NCBI RefSeq assembly: GCF_008630065.1
Contig: NZ_VWPL01000009.1
Span: forward strand, 62,001-126,000
DNA length: 64,000 bases
Source: Blastochloris sulfoviridis
Lineage (GTDB): Bacteria; Pseudomonadota; Alphaproteobacteria; Rhizobiales; Xanthobacteraceae
Direction: 5' to 3'
Shown here: one piece after another, positions 1 through 9,349 of the stretch
How positions within the stretch are numbered: the stretch's first letter is position 1
Layout: the number at the start of each line of letters is the position of its first letter
Notes under the pieces: generated by a model
Database searches by the model: none
Told to the model about the DNA's origin: nothing
The model's input: the letters and a program-made list of their open reading frames with translations, nothing else
Position numbers and translations under genes: made by a program

Positions 1-605
1 TCGACGACGGCTCCTCCGATGCCACGCCGCGTGTGCTGGCCGAGTTGAAGCGCACCTATCCCTGGCTGCGGCCGCTGCGCCACGCGGTGTCCTGCGGCCA
101 GTCGGCGGCAATCCGCACCGGCGTGCGCGCGGCCACAGCCCCGGTGGTGGCGACCCTCGACGGCGACGGCCAGAACGACCCGGCCTTCCTGCCCGGGCTG
201 GTCGATGCCCTGGCCGCCGCCGGGCCGAACGTCGGCCTGGTCGCCGGCCAGCGGCTGGGGCGCAAGGACACCGGCTTCAAGAAGCTGCAGTCGCGAATCG
301 CCAACACCGTGCGCGGCCGGGTGCTGCGGGACGGCACGCGCGACACCGGCTGCGGGCTCAAGGCGTTCCGGCGCGAGGTGTTTCTGGCCCTGCCGTATTT
401 CGATGCGCTGCACCGCTTCATGCCGGCGCTGGTGCGGCGCGAGGGGTTCGAGGTGGCGCTGCTCGACGTGGTCGACCGGCCGCGGCGGGCCGGCACGTCG
501 AACTACGGCCTGTGGGACCGGCTGTGGGTCGGCATCCTCGACCTCTATGGCGTGTGGTGGCTGATCCGCCGCCGCCGCCGGGTGCCCGAGGTCGCGGAGC
601 TCTAG
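1..605 (+). CDS. Family 2 glycosyltransferase (polyprenyl-phosphate sugar type), 5' end outside window
   Basis: The reading frame is open from base 3, so the start lies upstream of the window. The visible part begins with DDGSSD, a nucleotide-sugar binding motif of GT-A fold glycosyltransferases, followed by a second acidic motif, DGDGQNDP, typical of dolichyl/undecaprenyl-phosphate sugar transferases. The C-terminus has one hydrophobic stretch (LWVGILDLYGVWWLI) ending in a basic tail, a likely membrane anchor. Enzymes of this group load a sugar from a nucleotide donor onto a polyprenyl phosphate at the inner membrane. The exact sugar cannot be told. The next gene starts 3 bases after the stop, so the two are probably co-transcribed. 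Confidence 0.85.
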   Translation, partial: DDGSSDATPRVLAELKRTYPWLRPLRHAVSCGQSAAIRTGVRAATAPVVATLDGDGQNDPAFLPGLVDALAAAGPNVGLVAGQRLGRKDTGFKKLQSRIANTVRGRVLRDGTRDTGCGLKAFRREVFLALPYFDALHRFMPALVRREGFEVALLDVVDRPRRAGTSNYGLWDRLWVGILDLYGVWWLIRRRRRVPEVAEL

Positions 606-608
606 GCC

Positions 609-1307
609 GTGACCGCACCTGCCGACATCCGCGCCCGCACCAATCTCAAGCTGATGACGCGCGGCCTGGTGCTGATCGTCACCCTCGTCGCGCTCGGCTA
701 TGCGATGAAGGAAACCGGCCTGTCGGATGCCGTCAGCACCACGTGGATCGACGCCCAGGTGAAGGGCCGGGGCATCTCGGGCGAGGCGATCTTCGTCGCG
801 GTCGGCGCGGTGTTCACCGCAGCGGGACTGCCGCGCCAGCTCATCTGCTTTTTAGCCGGCTACGCATTCGACGTCACGCTCGGCACCGCGCTGGCGCTTC
901 TCGCCTCGGTGGGCGGCTGCGTGCTCGCCTTCGGCTATGCGCGGCTGCTCGGCCGGGCGATCGTCCAGCACCGGTTTCCGCGCCGCATCGCCGCCATCGA
1001 CCGGGTGCTGCACGGCAACACCTTTTCGATGACGCTGCTGCTGCGGCTTCTGCCGGTCGGCAGCAACCTCATCACCAATCTCGCCGCCGGGGTTTCGAGC
1101 GTGCGGATGATGCCGTTCGTCGCCGGCTCGGCGCTGGGCTATCTGCCGCAGACGCTGGTGTTCGCGCTCGCCGGCTCCGGCGTGCAGCTCGACGCCGAGC
1201 TGCGCATCGCCGTCTCGGCCGGGCTGTTCATCGTCTCCGGCGCCCTCGGGGTGATCCTCTATCGCCGCTACCGCCGCGCGAAGCGGCTGGACGAGGTCGC
1301 GGGGTAG
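609..1307 (+). CDS. TVP38/TMEM64 (VTT-domain) membrane protein
   Basis: This 232-residue protein starts with GTG just after the stop of the glycosyltransferase gene. It has about five hydrophobic segments and the VTT/DedA-type core: a glycine-rich re-entrant region (AAGLPRQLICFLAGYAFD) and a second LLRLLPVGSN-x-TNLAAG motif. VTT proteins are inner-membrane proteins. Some DedA relatives are implicated in lipid-carrier flipping, which would suit the neighbouring polyprenyl-phosphate glycosyltransferase, but that link is inferred. The tail is basic (YRRYRRAKR). Confidence 0.8.
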   Translation: MTAPADIRARTNLKLMTRGLVLIVTLVALGYAMKETGLSDAVSTTWIDAQVKGRGISGEAIFVAVGAVFTAAGLPRQLICFLAGYAFDVTLGTALALLASVGGCVLAFGYARLLGRAIVQHRFPRRIAAIDRVLHGNTFSMTLLLRLLPVGSNLITNLAAGVSSVRMMPFVAGSALGYLPQTLVFALAGSGVQLDAELRIAVSAGLFIVSGALGVILYRRYRRAKRLDEVAG

Positions 1308-1524
1308 AACAGGATTTCGGCATCGGAAACGCCGCGACGTCGCAAGGCAACCGTGGCGAATCCTTCCGTCTGCCCCGTTGAATCAATTCCAGACTTCGCG
1401 CCGATGCCCGGGAATCATTTTCCGCGCCGGTCGGCACAAGTTTATGTTTGCGAAACACTTTGATTGTTCAATACCGCTCCTCGCTCGTTGGTAAAGGTAC
1501 CTTCTGACAAGGTCTCCTCCACTT

Positions 1525-2319
1525 ATGGCCAGATCACCGACACAGACTTTCCGCCTGGCGGCGGCAGGACTGATTATCTTAGGATCCGTCGGATCCGTCG
1601 CCGCCGCCCCGAAACCCGATGCCCCCCCGGCTCCGGCCGCGCTGATCGATCCGGCTGCGCTCGATGCGTTCAACCGCATGAGCAGCTACGTGGCCGCTCT
1701 TCCCGCCTTCGAGTTCAGGACGACATACGCGTTCGATGTCGTCGCCAGGAATGGTCAGACCATCACGGTCGACGGCACGGGACATCACCTCGCCAAACGA
1801 CCCGACAAGCTTGCCGTCGAGGTCGAGAACGACCTCTTCACGCGCCGGTATGTGTACGACGGCAAAACCTTGGTGGTCGTCTCCGCGGGTGAACCCTACT
1901 ACGCCCAGGTTGCCGCACAGCCAACCATACGGGACACGTTGGCCCGCGCTGCCGCCGAGTATGCGCTCGAAATCCCGGGTGCCGACCTGTTCGATTTCGG
2001 CACCCCGCACAGCGCCGCCAATCACGTCAGCAGTGCGTTCGTGGTCGGCGCCGCGGAGGTCGACGGCATCGCGGCGGAGCACCTGGCGTTTCGCAGCGAG
2101 ACGCGCGATTGGGAGGTGTGGATCCGCGCCGGCGACAAGCCGGTGCCGCTGAAGTTCACGCTGATCGACCGCACCCAGCCGGCGCATCCCCGCACCACCG
2201 TGACGTTCGCCTGGACCGATCGCAGCGACATTGCGGACACGGATTTCACCTTCGTCCCGACCGGCGAGCAGAAGCGGATCGATCTGCAGCGGATCGGCGG
2301 CACACAGGGAGGGCAGTGA
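1525..2319 (+). CDS. DUF2092-type predicted periplasmic protein
   Basis: The 264-residue product has a signal peptide (about residues 9-28, cleavage near VAAA). The mature part matches the DUF2092 style of protein: a helical start (LDAFNRMSSYVAALPAFEFR), then an LolA/LppX-like beta sheet with VEVENDLFTRRYVYDGKTL and a C-terminal FAWTD...FTF-P strand pair. Function is unknown. The half-barrel fold suggests binding of a hydrophobic ligand, which is only inference. A gene for a Gly/Pro-rich secreted protein starts 1 base after the stop, so the two form an operon. Confidence 0.75.
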   Translation: MARSPTQTFRLAAAGLIILGSVGSVAAAPKPDAPPAPAALIDPAALDAFNRMSSYVAALPAFEFRTTYAFDVVARNGQTITVDGTGHHLAKRPDKLAVEVENDLFTRRYVYDGKTLVVVSAGEPYYAQVAAQPTIRDTLARAAAEYALEIPGADLFDFGTPHSAANHVSSAFVVGAAEVDGIAAEHLAFRSETRDWEVWIRAGDKPVPLKFTLIDRTQPAHPRTTVTFAWTDRSDIADTDFTFVPTGEQKRIDLQRIGGTQGGQ

Positions 2320-2320
2320 C

Positions 2321-3004
2321 ATGCGCGGCATGCTCTCGGCGCCGCGACGGCGGCCTCTTGCGACGATGATCTGCGGCGTCGGTTTCCTCACGCTGATGCT
2401 TCCGCCGACCACGGCCGCAGCCCGCGGATTCGGGTTCGGCGGCGGCGGATTCCACGGCGGCTTCGGCGGCGGATTCCACCCCGGGGGATTTGGCGGGGAT
2501 CGTGCGTTTCATGGCGCGCCGCTCAATTTCGGCCCCCACTACAACGCACCGCCTGGACCCGGGCCGGCCGGTCCGGGCTTCAGGCCGGAGCCCGGACCGG
2601 GACCGCATGCGGGACCCGGACCGCGTCCGCCTGGGCCGGGCCCTGGGCCAGAACCGGGACCGGGACCACATCCGCCTGGTCCCCCCGGTCCGCATCCGCC
2701 CGGCCCTCCTGGCCCGTATCCGCCTGGCCCCCCTGGCCCGTATCCGCCCGGCCCGCCGCCCGGCCCCTATCATCCGGGCTATTGGCCCGCCCCTTATTAT
2801 CCGGCCTATGGTCCGGGCTATTGGGCCGCCGGTGCTGCGGCGGTGGGGGCGGCCCTGGCGGTCGGCACGGTGGCGGCGACCCTGCCGGAGGCTTGCCAGA
2901 CCGTCGTGGTGAGCGGCGTGACGTACGAGAATTGCGGTGCGAACTGGTATCAGCCGCAATTCCTCGGAAACCGCACCGTCTACACGGTGGTGGCGCCGCC
3001 CTGA
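2321..3004 (+). CDS. Secreted glycine- and proline-rich protein of unknown function
   Basis: The start is taken at 2321 because a strong ribosome site (GGGAGGG) lies just before it. The 227-residue product has a hydrophobic signal (LATMICGVGFLTLMLPPTTAAA), then a GGGF/GGF repeat block (about residues 30-55), then a long proline-glycine region with repeats of PPGPxGPYPPG. Next comes a YWPAPYYPAYGPGYW tyrosine-rich patch, a hydrophobic Ala/Gly segment, and a C-terminal region with two Cys around VVVSGVTYENCG. The tail resembles small outer-surface proteins of Bradyrhizobium-like bacteria. The low-complexity middle gives long spurious frames on both strands. Confidence 0.7.
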   Translation: MRGMLSAPRRRPLATMICGVGFLTLMLPPTTAAARGFGFGGGGFHGGFGGGFHPGGFGGDRAFHGAPLNFGPHYNAPPGPGPAGPGFRPEPGPGPHAGPGPRPPGPGPGPEPGPGPHPPGPPGPHPPGPPGPYPPGPPGPYPPGPPPGPYHPGYWPAPYYPAYGPGYWAAGAAAVGAALAVGTVAATLPEACQTVVVSGVTYENCGANWYQPQFLGNRTVYTVVAPP

Positions 3005-3071
3005 GGCGATCGGTCGGCCATTGGTCCGCAGGGCGTGCATCGCGGTGCAGGCGCAGACGATCGACATGATA

Positions 3072-3207
3072 CCAACGGCCCCAGACGCTGATGCGTGGGG
3101 CCGTTGACTCTCGCAGATTTTCTTTCGGGAAATCAGAGATTTCGCGAAATCTCTGATTTCCCGAAATTCCGCGACCGGAACCAACGGTCCGCATTCGCGG
3201 CCGTTGG
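3072..3207. repeat. Three-hairpin intergenic repeat, copy 1
   Basis: This 136-bp element has three inverted repeats in a row. The first is CAACGGCCCC with GGGGCCGTTG. The second is a perfect 38-bp palindrome at 3126-3163 (half-site GGGAAATCAGAGATTT). The third is CAACGGTCCGC with GCGGCCGTTG. A second copy lies in the opposite orientation at 25384-25501. Both copies sit between convergent genes, where they could act as bidirectional terminators or be a small non-autonomous mobile element. The rest of the 3005-3344 gap shows nothing else recognisable. Confidence 0.85.
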
Positions 3208-3344
3208 TAGACCGCGTCTGCGAGGGAATACCTCTCGTGCCGTCCGGCTGGCGCGCGGCCGGCGTACGGGAATTCATCGGCGTCGCGGTATATGATCCAG
3301 AATCCGGCCTGAGCGGCCGGATTCCGCACGTCATCGAAACTCGT

Positions 3345-4340
3345 TCACTCGCCGGTCTTCACCAGCAGGATTTTGAGATCGTCCTCGGGGACGAAGTCGG
3401 TCTTCTTCATCTCGAACTGGGTGGGCGAGATCTTCTTCACCCCATCGCCGCAGAAGCTGACCAAGGCGTCCGGCCGGCCCTTGTCGACCACCAGCCGGAA
3501 CGCGCCGATATTGCCGGCCCAGTTGGCGCCGGTGGTCAGCACATAGGACAGGCGATGTTCGGCGGCGATGGTGTCGCGCTTTTTGGCGGCGGCGTCCATC
3601 TTCTGCACCCCGTCGAGGAACGCCTTGTCCATGCAGTATTTCTTCACATAGTCCGGGTTGTCCTTGGCTGCGGTCTTGGGGTCGAACTGCAGGCCGGCGG
3701 TGGCGCCGACCACCGGCTTGTAGGTGTGCGACACCGCCACCTCGCGCCCGGCCGGGAAGGTCTGCTCCCACCAGAAGGTGGTGCGCAGGTTCCAGGCCGG
3801 CACCAGCTTGGTGGTCTTGGTCTCGTAATCCTCTTCCGGATAGGCGAGGCCGAGCTTCTCGAACTCCCGCTTTTTGTCGTCGGGCAGCCGGTCGAGCGCG
3901 TCCTTGGCCTTGGTCGGAAAGATCGGGATGCCGAGCGAGGCGAGAAGCTCGGTGCGGTCGAGATTGTTGGCGGTGGCGCGCTGTTCCACCTTGGGGGTCA
4001 CCGGCTTGCCGTCCACCGTCACCGTGAAGCCGACGAAGTTCTGCGCGTCGTCCACCGGCAGCGGATAGTAATAGAACTCCTCGCCGCCGGGGATCTCGGG
4101 GATCGGAAAGGCGACGATGGTGTCGATGTCCTTGTCGGTCCGGTTCTTGAAGCGGTAGGCGACGCGGACCTCGTCCGGCGAGATGAACAGATCTTCCGAC
4201 AGCATCTCGATATTGGCCGTCACCGTCAGCGAGATCCCGCCGATACCAAGCTCGGCTGTCGAATCATTGGCGCCGGCCGGGCCCGACAGGGCGGCGAGAG
4301 AGGCGGTCAGGAGCAGGGCGGCGGCGAGGCGCGGTGTCAT
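3345..4340 (-). CDS. DUF4424-family exported protein
   Basis: The 331-residue product has a signal peptide (residues 1-24, ending GPAGA-ND) and then a beta-rich domain of the DUF4424 type, with a conserved start (ELGIGGISLTVTANIEMLSEDLFIS) and the VRVAYRFKNRTDKD strand. Family members are periplasmic proteins of unknown role in alphaproteobacteria. It stands alone, convergent with the secreted-protein pair, and is preceded by metC on the same strand (16-base gap), so it may be transcribed from the metC promoter. Confidence 0.8.
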   Translation of the reverse strand: MTPRLAAALLLTASLAALSGPAGANDSTAELGIGGISLTVTANIEMLSEDLFISPDEVRVAYRFKNRTDKDIDTIVAFPIPEIPGGEEFYYYPLPVDDAQNFVGFTVTVDGKPVTPKVEQRATANNLDRTELLASLGIPIFPTKAKDALDRLPDDKKREFEKLGLAYPEEDYETKTTKLVPAWNLRTTFWWEQTFPAGREVAVSHTYKPVVGATAGLQFDPKTAAKDNPDYVKKYCMDKAFLDGVQKMDAAAKKRDTIAAEHRLSYVLTTGANWAGNIGAFRLVVDKGRPDALVSFCGDGVKKISPTQFEMKKTDFVPEDDLKILLVKTGE

Positions 4341-4356
4341 GAAAAGCCCTCCGGAT

Positions 4357-5547
4357 TCAGGCGGCAGCGGCCATCCTGGCGAATCCTTGGGTGAGATCGT
4401 CGATCAGGTCCGCCGGATCGTCCAGGCCGATATGGAAGCGCAGCGTCGGTCCCTCGGGCTGCCAGCGCGTGGCGGTGCGGTAGGGCGCGGCGTCGAACGG
4501 GATGACCAGGCTCTCATAGCCGCCCCACGAATAGCCCATGCCGAACAGTTCGAGCGCATCGAGGAAGGCCGCCACCGCCGGCTTCGGCACCGGCTTCAGC
4601 ACCACGCCGAACAGGCCGCAGCCGCCCGCGTAGTCGCGCTTGAACAGCGCGTGGCCGGGATCGGTGGGCAGCAGCGGATTGAGGATGCGCGACACCTCCG
4701 GCCGGCCGGCCAGCCAGTCGCACACCTTGAGTGCCGACTCCTGGTGGCGCTCAAGCCGCAGCGCCAGCGTCCGCAGGCCGCGCAGCGACAGGAAGATGTC
4801 CTCGGCCGCCGCGCACAGGCCGAGCGCGCCGTGGGTGTCCTTGAGCGCCTTCCAGGCCGAGGGGGCGGCCGACACGAAGCCAAGGTTCACGTCGGCATGG
4901 CCGCCGAGATACTTGGTGCCGGCCTCGACCACGAGGTCGACGCCGAAGCCGTGGCCGTCGAAGCCGAGCGCGGTCGCCCAGGTGTTGTCGATCGCCGCCA
5001 GCGCGCCGCGGGCGTGCGCGGCGGCCACGAAGGCGGGAATGTCGCACATCTCGAAGGTCTGCGAGCCCGGCGCCTCGGCATAGATCAGGCGGGTGTTCGG
5101 CCGCATCCGCGCGGCGATGGCGGCGCCGATAAGCGGATCGAAATAGTCGATCTCGACGCCCAGCCGCGTCAGCACGGTGTCGCAGACATGCCGCGCCGGC
5201 TCATAGACATTGTCGGCCACCAGGATGTGATCGCCGGCGCGGGCCACCGACAGCAGGGCGACGGACACCGCCGACAGGCCCGACGGGGTGAGCACCACGC
5301 CAGCCGCGCCGGTGAGCTCGGTCAGCGCGCTCTCCAGCGCGTGCGAGGTGGGGGTGCCGCGCCGGCCGTAGGAGTAGCGGCTGCGGCGGTTGGCGAGGTC
5401 GTCGGCGGTCGGATACAGCACCGTCGAGCCGCGATAGATCGGCGTGTTGACGAAGCCGAACTGCTCGGCCGGCTCGCGGCCGGCATGGACGAGGGCGGTG
5501 GCGAGGCGGCGGCGGGGAGAGGCAGACGACGAGGAGGAAGACGACAT
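4357..5547 (-). CDS. metC: Cystathionine beta-lyase (PLP-dependent Cys/Met metabolism enzyme)
   Basis: The 396-residue protein is a full-length member of the Cys/Met-metabolism PLP family. The Schiff-base lysine is K212 in AGTKYLGGHAD. The phosphate-binding region (TPSGLSAVSVALLS) and the PLP-ring Asp (AAIDNTW) are also present. MetC cleaves cystathionine to homocysteine, pyruvate and ammonia, so it supplies the substrate of MetE, which is encoded at the other end of the window. A serine-rich N-terminus (seven Ser) is unusual but could be an over-long start. Cystathionine gamma-lyase or synthase activity cannot be excluded by sequence alone. Confidence 0.85.
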   Translation of the reverse strand: MSSSSSSSASPRRRLATALVHAGREPAEQFGFVNTPIYRGSTVLYPTADDLANRRSRYSYGRRGTPTSHALESALTELTGAAGVVLTPSGLSAVSVALLSVARAGDHILVADNVYEPARHVCDTVLTRLGVEIDYFDPLIGAAIAARMRPNTRLIYAEAPGSQTFEMCDIPAFVAAAHARGALAAIDNTWATALGFDGHGFGVDLVVEAGTKYLGGHADVNLGFVSAAPSAWKALKDTHGALGLCAAAEDIFLSLRGLRTLALRLERHQESALKVCDWLAGRPEVSRILNPLLPTDPGHALFKRDYAGGCGLFGVVLKPVPKPAVAAFLDALELFGMGYSWGGYESLVIPFDAAPYRTATRWQPEGPTLRFHIGLDDPADLIDDLTQGFARMAAAA

Positions 5548-5962
5548 GCGGTTCGGCGTCCTTCGCGGATGGAGGATTGGGCGGCCGCGAGCGACCCTCA
5601 GAGCCCGGGGAACCTTGACCCCGGCCCCGCCAGAGTCTGAGATGCCGCAGGAACGGCGGCGCGTGCACCGCGCGGAGGTGAAAGGTCAAGGATAGAGAGG
5701 TCTAGAGCATTTTTCGCAAGCGTGGCTACTGGTTTCGGGAGACGTGCGATCGGCCATGGTTGCGAAACTGTGTCGACACAACGGCTTAGGTCGGCCAGGG
5801 GGCTGGCGCCGCCACCGGTGCCGGCGCGCGGGCCTGTCCGCAGCGCGGCCCGAGCGGCGGCGCAGGCCGATTTGACATCGGGGCGTGTGCGGTTCTCCCT
5901 GCCGGCGGTCCGGCGGTGGCGCGCTGTTCGGGGAAACAACGATTCTGGGAAGGCTTTCCGCC
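5548..5962. other. Divergent intergenic region between metC and aapJ
   Basis: This 415-base gap must hold the promoters for metC (leftward) and the aap operon (rightward). I see no SAM-type riboswitch and no clear sigma-70 boxes. The only recognisable item is a degenerate copy of the AGAGCAT repeat at 5704-5740. Apparent frames in this stretch have no coherent protein features. Confidence 0.5.
5704..5740 (+). repeat. AGAGCAT-type intergenic repeat, degenerate copy
   Basis: The pattern AGAGCATTTTTCGCAAGCGTGG followed by CTACTGGTTT matches the first part of the fuller copy at 30496-30600 (AGAGCATTCTCCGCAAAAGTGG, then ATACCGGTTTT). Such elements are abundant between genes in Hyphomicrobiales. 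Confidence 0.6.
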
Positions 5963-6991
5963 ATGCATTGGCTTGCTGTCGTTCTCGCGCTTGGGATTGC
6001 CTGCTGCGGCGGGGTATCGACCGCGTCCGCCCAGGCGACGCTGAAGGGGATCCAGGGCCGCGGCCACCTGATCTGCGGCGTCAGCCAAGGGCTGCCCGGC
6101 TTCTCCGCGCCGAACGACAAGGGCGAATGGACCGGGCTCGACGTCGATTTCTGCCGGGCGCTGGCGGCGGCGATCTTCAACGACACCGCCAAGGTGACCT
6201 TCGTGCCGCTGTCGGCCAAGGACCGCTTCACCGCGCTGCAATCGGGCGACATCGACGTGCTGGCGCGCAACTCGACCTGGACGCTGTCGCGCGACACCGC
6301 GCTGGGGCTCGATTTCCCGGCCATCACCTTCTACGACGGCCAGGGCTTCATGGTGCGCAAGTCGCTGAAGGTCAGCTCGGCGCTGGAATTGAGCGGCGCC
6401 TCGATCTGCACCCAGACCGGCACCACCACCGAGCTCAACGCCGCCGACTACTTCCACGCCCACAACATGACCTACGAGATGGTGGCCTTCGCCACCAATG
6501 ACGAGGCGATCAAGACCTACGACACCGGCGAGAACGGCCGCTGCGACGCCTTCACTACCGACATTGCCGGCCTCTATGCCGAGCGGCTGAAGCTCGCCAA
6601 CCCCGCCGACCACGTCGTGCTGCCGGAAGTGATCTCCAAGGAGCCGCTGGGACCGGCGGTGCGCCACGGCGACGACCAGTGGACCGACATCGTGCGCTGG
6701 ACGCATTTCGCCATGGTCTCCGCCGAGGAGCTCGGCGTGTCGTCGGCGACCGTCGACGCCATGCTGAAGTCGCCCAATCCGGAGGTGCGGCGCCTGCTCG
6801 GCACCGAGGGCAATGCCGGCGAGCAGCTTGGCCTGACCAAGGACTGGGTGGTGCGCATCGTCAAGCAGGTCGGCAATTATGGCGAGGTGTTCGAGCGCAA
6901 TGTCGGCAAGGATTCGCGGCTCGGCGTCGCGCGCGGCCAGAACGCGCTGTGGACCAAGGGCGGCCTGCAATACGCGCCGCCGATAAGGTAG
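5963..6991 (+). CDS. aapJ: General L-amino-acid ABC transporter, periplasmic binding protein
   Basis: The start is placed at 5963, giving a signal peptide (MHWLAVVLALGIACCGG...ASA) and a 342-residue product, the usual AapJ size. The mature protein opens with LKGIQGRGHLICGVSQGLPGFS and contains GLDVDFCRALAAAIF, both typical of family 3 solute-binding proteins. It should capture polar amino acids in the periplasm and hand them to AapQM. It is the first gene of aapJQMP, 37 bases before aapQ. Confidence 0.9.
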   Translation: MHWLAVVLALGIACCGGVSTASAQATLKGIQGRGHLICGVSQGLPGFSAPNDKGEWTGLDVDFCRALAAAIFNDTAKVTFVPLSAKDRFTALQSGDIDVLARNSTWTLSRDTALGLDFPAITFYDGQGFMVRKSLKVSSALELSGASICTQTGTTTELNAADYFHAHNMTYEMVAFATNDEAIKTYDTGENGRCDAFTTDIAGLYAERLKLANPADHVVLPEVISKEPLGPAVRHGDDQWTDIVRWTHFAMVSAEELGVSSATVDAMLKSPNPEVRRLLGTEGNAGEQLGLTKDWVVRIVKQVGNYGEVFERNVGKDSRLGVARGQNALWTKGGLQYAPPIR

Positions 6992-7028
6992 TGGGCGCTT
7001 CGTCCTCCCGGCCGCCACGAAAGGTGAC

Positions 7029-8213
7029 ATGACGCGTGAAACCGGCCACGTTCCCGAACGCCGCATCCGGCTGTCGCGGGCCGCTCTGCGCACGCTGGCG
7101 CCGCAGGCGCTGCTCGTCGCCGCCGTGGCGCTGGTCGGCTGGAGCCTGATCGACACCGCCCGCCACAATCTCGCCGACCAGCACATCGCCTCCGGCTTCG
7201 GCTTCCTGCAGCAGACCGCCGGCTTCGACGTGTCGCAGAGCCTCATCGCCTACAGCCGGTCCGACACCTATGGCCGCGTGTTCCTGGTCGGGCTCGCCAA
7301 CACGCTGCTGATCTCGGCGCTCGGCATCCTGTTGGCCACCGTCATCGGCTTTGCCGTCGGCATCGCCCGGCTGTCGCCGTCCTGGGTGCTGGCGCGGCTC
7401 GCCGGCGCCTATGTCGAGATCACCCGCAACCTGCCGCTGCTGTTCCAGATCCTGTTCTGGTACCTGCTGATGCTCGGCGTCTTGCCGGGGCCGCGCCAGA
7501 GCCTGGAGGGGCCGCTGGGCCTCTTCCTCAACAATCGCGGCCTGATCCTGCCGCAGCCGGTGGCGGGCGCCGGGCTTGAGTGGGTGGCGGCGGCGGCCGG
7601 CGGGGCCGTGCTTGCGGCAATCCTTGTCGGTCGATGGGCGCGGGCGCGGCAGGCGAGAAGCGGCCGCAGCTTTCCCGCCGGCCGGGTGGCGCTGCTGCTG
7701 ATGCTCGGCGCGCCGCTGGCGGCGTTCCTCCTGCTCGGCCAGCCGCTGGCGCTGGCGCCGGCCGAATTGCGCGGCTTCAATTTCATCGGCGGCATCCGGC
7801 TGGTGCCGGAATTCGTGGCGGTGGTGGCGGGGCTATCGTTCTATACCGCCGGCTTCATCGCCGAGATCGTGCGCGCCGGCATCCAGGCCGTCGATCGCGG
7901 ACAGGCGGAGGCTGCGGCCTCGCTTGGCCTCAGGCCGGGGCGGACGCTGCAGCTCGTGGTGATCCCGCAGGCGATGCGGGTGATCGTGCCGCCGCTGACC
8001 AGCCAGTTTCTCAACGTCGTCAAGAACTCGTCGCTGGCGATGGCGGTGGGCTTTCCCGATCTGGTCGCGGTGTTCGCCGGCACCACGCTGAACCAGACGG
8101 GGCAGGCGATCGAGATCATCGCCATGACCATGGCGGTCTATCTCGCCATCAGCCTTCTCACCGCGCTGGTGATGAACCTCTACAATCGGCGCTTCCAGCC
8201 GGTGGGGCGGTGA
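7029..8213 (+). CDS. aapQ: General L-amino-acid ABC transporter, permease
   Basis: The 394-residue inner-membrane protein has about eight hydrophobic segments and two permease halves: an N-terminal LANTLLISALGILLATVIG segment and a C-terminal EAA loop (EAAASLGLRPGRTLQLVVIPQAMR). The length matches AapQ rather than the shorter GlnP-type permeases. A ribosome site (AAAGGTG) precedes the ATG. It pairs with AapM, whose gene follows after 3 bases. Confidence 0.92.
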   Translation: MTRETGHVPERRIRLSRAALRTLAPQALLVAAVALVGWSLIDTARHNLADQHIASGFGFLQQTAGFDVSQSLIAYSRSDTYGRVFLVGLANTLLISALGILLATVIGFAVGIARLSPSWVLARLAGAYVEITRNLPLLFQILFWYLLMLGVLPGPRQSLEGPLGLFLNNRGLILPQPVAGAGLEWVAAAAGGAVLAAILVGRWARARQARSGRSFPAGRVALLLMLGAPLAAFLLLGQPLALAPAELRGFNFIGGIRLVPEFVAVVAGLSFYTAGFIAEIVRAGIQAVDRGQAEAAASLGLRPGRTLQLVVIPQAMRVIVPPLTSQFLNVVKNSSLAMAVGFPDLVAVFAGTTLNQTGQAIEIIAMTMAVYLAISLLTALVMNLYNRRFQPVGR

Positions 8214-8216
8214 GCG

Positions 8217-9347
8217 ATGCGCAAAGGGAGGTTCGTCCGCAGGGAGCTTTCGCCGGCGCTGCCGCCGCCGGTTGCGGCGTCGGGTCCGCTCAGATGGCTG
8301 CGCACGCGGCTGTTCGCCGGCCCGGTCAGCACGGTCCTGACGCTCGCCAGCCTCCTGGTGCTGTGGCTGATCGTGCCGCCGCTGGTGACCTTCCTCGTCA
8401 TCGACGCGGTGTGGAGCGGGGAGGGGCGCGAGGCGTGCCTCGCCGAGACCGCCGGCCGGCCGGTCGGCGCCTGCTGGCCGTTCATTGCGGCCAAGCTCGG
8501 CCAGCTCATTTACGGCTTCTATCCGGCCGGGGAGCGCTGGCGGGTCGATCTGGTGTTCGCCACGGCGTTCGCGCTGCTGGTGCCGCTGCTCGTTCCGCCT
8601 GCGCCGTTCAAGCGCCTCAATGCCGCGCTGTTCTTCGTGGCGTTTCCGCTCGCGGCCTATGTGCTGCTGGTCGGCGGCTGGTTCGGCCTTGCCGTTGTCG
8701 AAACCCGCGCCTGGGGCGGCCTCTTGGTGACGCTGGTGGTGGCGGTCACCGGCATTGTCGCGTCGCTGCCGCTCGGCATCCTGCTGGCGCTGGGGCGCCG
8801 CTCCGACCTGCCGGCGGTACGCTGGCTTTCGGTCGCCTTCATCGAGTTCTGGCGCGGCGTGCCGCTGATCACCGTGCTGTTCTTCGCCACCTACATGCTG
8901 CCGCTGTTCCTGCCGGGCTCGTGGAGCATCGACAATCTGCTGCGGGCGCTGATCGGCGTCGCGGTGTTCGCCGCCGCCTACATGGCCGAGGTGGTGCGCG
9001 GCGGACTGCAGGGCGTGCCGCAGGCGCAATATGAGGGCGCCACCGCGCTCGGCCTCAGGCCATGGCAGACCATGGCGCTGGTGGTGCTGCCGCAGGCGCT
9101 GAAGCTGGTCATTCCCGGTATCGTCAACACCTTCATCGGCCTGTTCAAGGACACCACGCTGGTGATGATCGTCGCGATCTTCGATCTGTTGGGCCAGCTT
9201 CGTGCGGCGTTCGCCGATCCGTCGTGGGCGTCGCCCTCGACGCTCTATACCGGCTTCGCCTTTACCGGCCTGATCTATTTCGCCTTCTGCTTCGGCATGA
9301 GCCGCTATGCGCATTTCATCGAGCGCCGGCTGAAGGCTGGACGTTGA
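8217..9347 (+). CDS. aapM: General L-amino-acid ABC transporter, permease
   Basis: The 376-residue permease is the second channel subunit. It carries the EAA loop [25 protein letters not shown] before the last membrane segments and a hydrophobic N-terminal half like AapQ. It should form the transmembrane heterodimer with AapQ. Its gene starts 3 bases after aapQ and ends 2 bases before aapP, which indicates tight co-translation. Confidence 0.92.
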   Translation: MRKGRFVRRELSPALPPPVAASGPLRWLRTRLFAGPVSTVLTLASLLVLWLIVPPLVTFLVIDAVWSGEGREACLAETAGRPVGACWPFIAAKLGQLIYGFYPAGERWRVDLVFATAFALLVPLLVPPAPFKRLNAALFFVAFPLAAYVLLVGGWFGLAVVETRAWGGLLVTLVVAVTGIVASLPLGILLALGRRSDLPAVRWLSVAFIEFWRGVPLITVLFFATYMLPLFLPGSWSIDNLLRALIGVAVFAAAYMAEVVRGGLQGVPQAQYEGATALGLRPWQTMALVVLPQALKLVIPGIVNTFIGLFKDTTLVMIVAIFDLLGQLRAAFADPSWASPSTLYTGFAFTGLIYFAFCFGMSRYAHFIERRLKAGR

Positions 9348-9349
9348 GG

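Noticed and set aside
5548-5700. A SAM-II riboswitch upstream of metC.
   Set aside because: I looked for the short pseudoknot pattern on the minus strand and did not see it.
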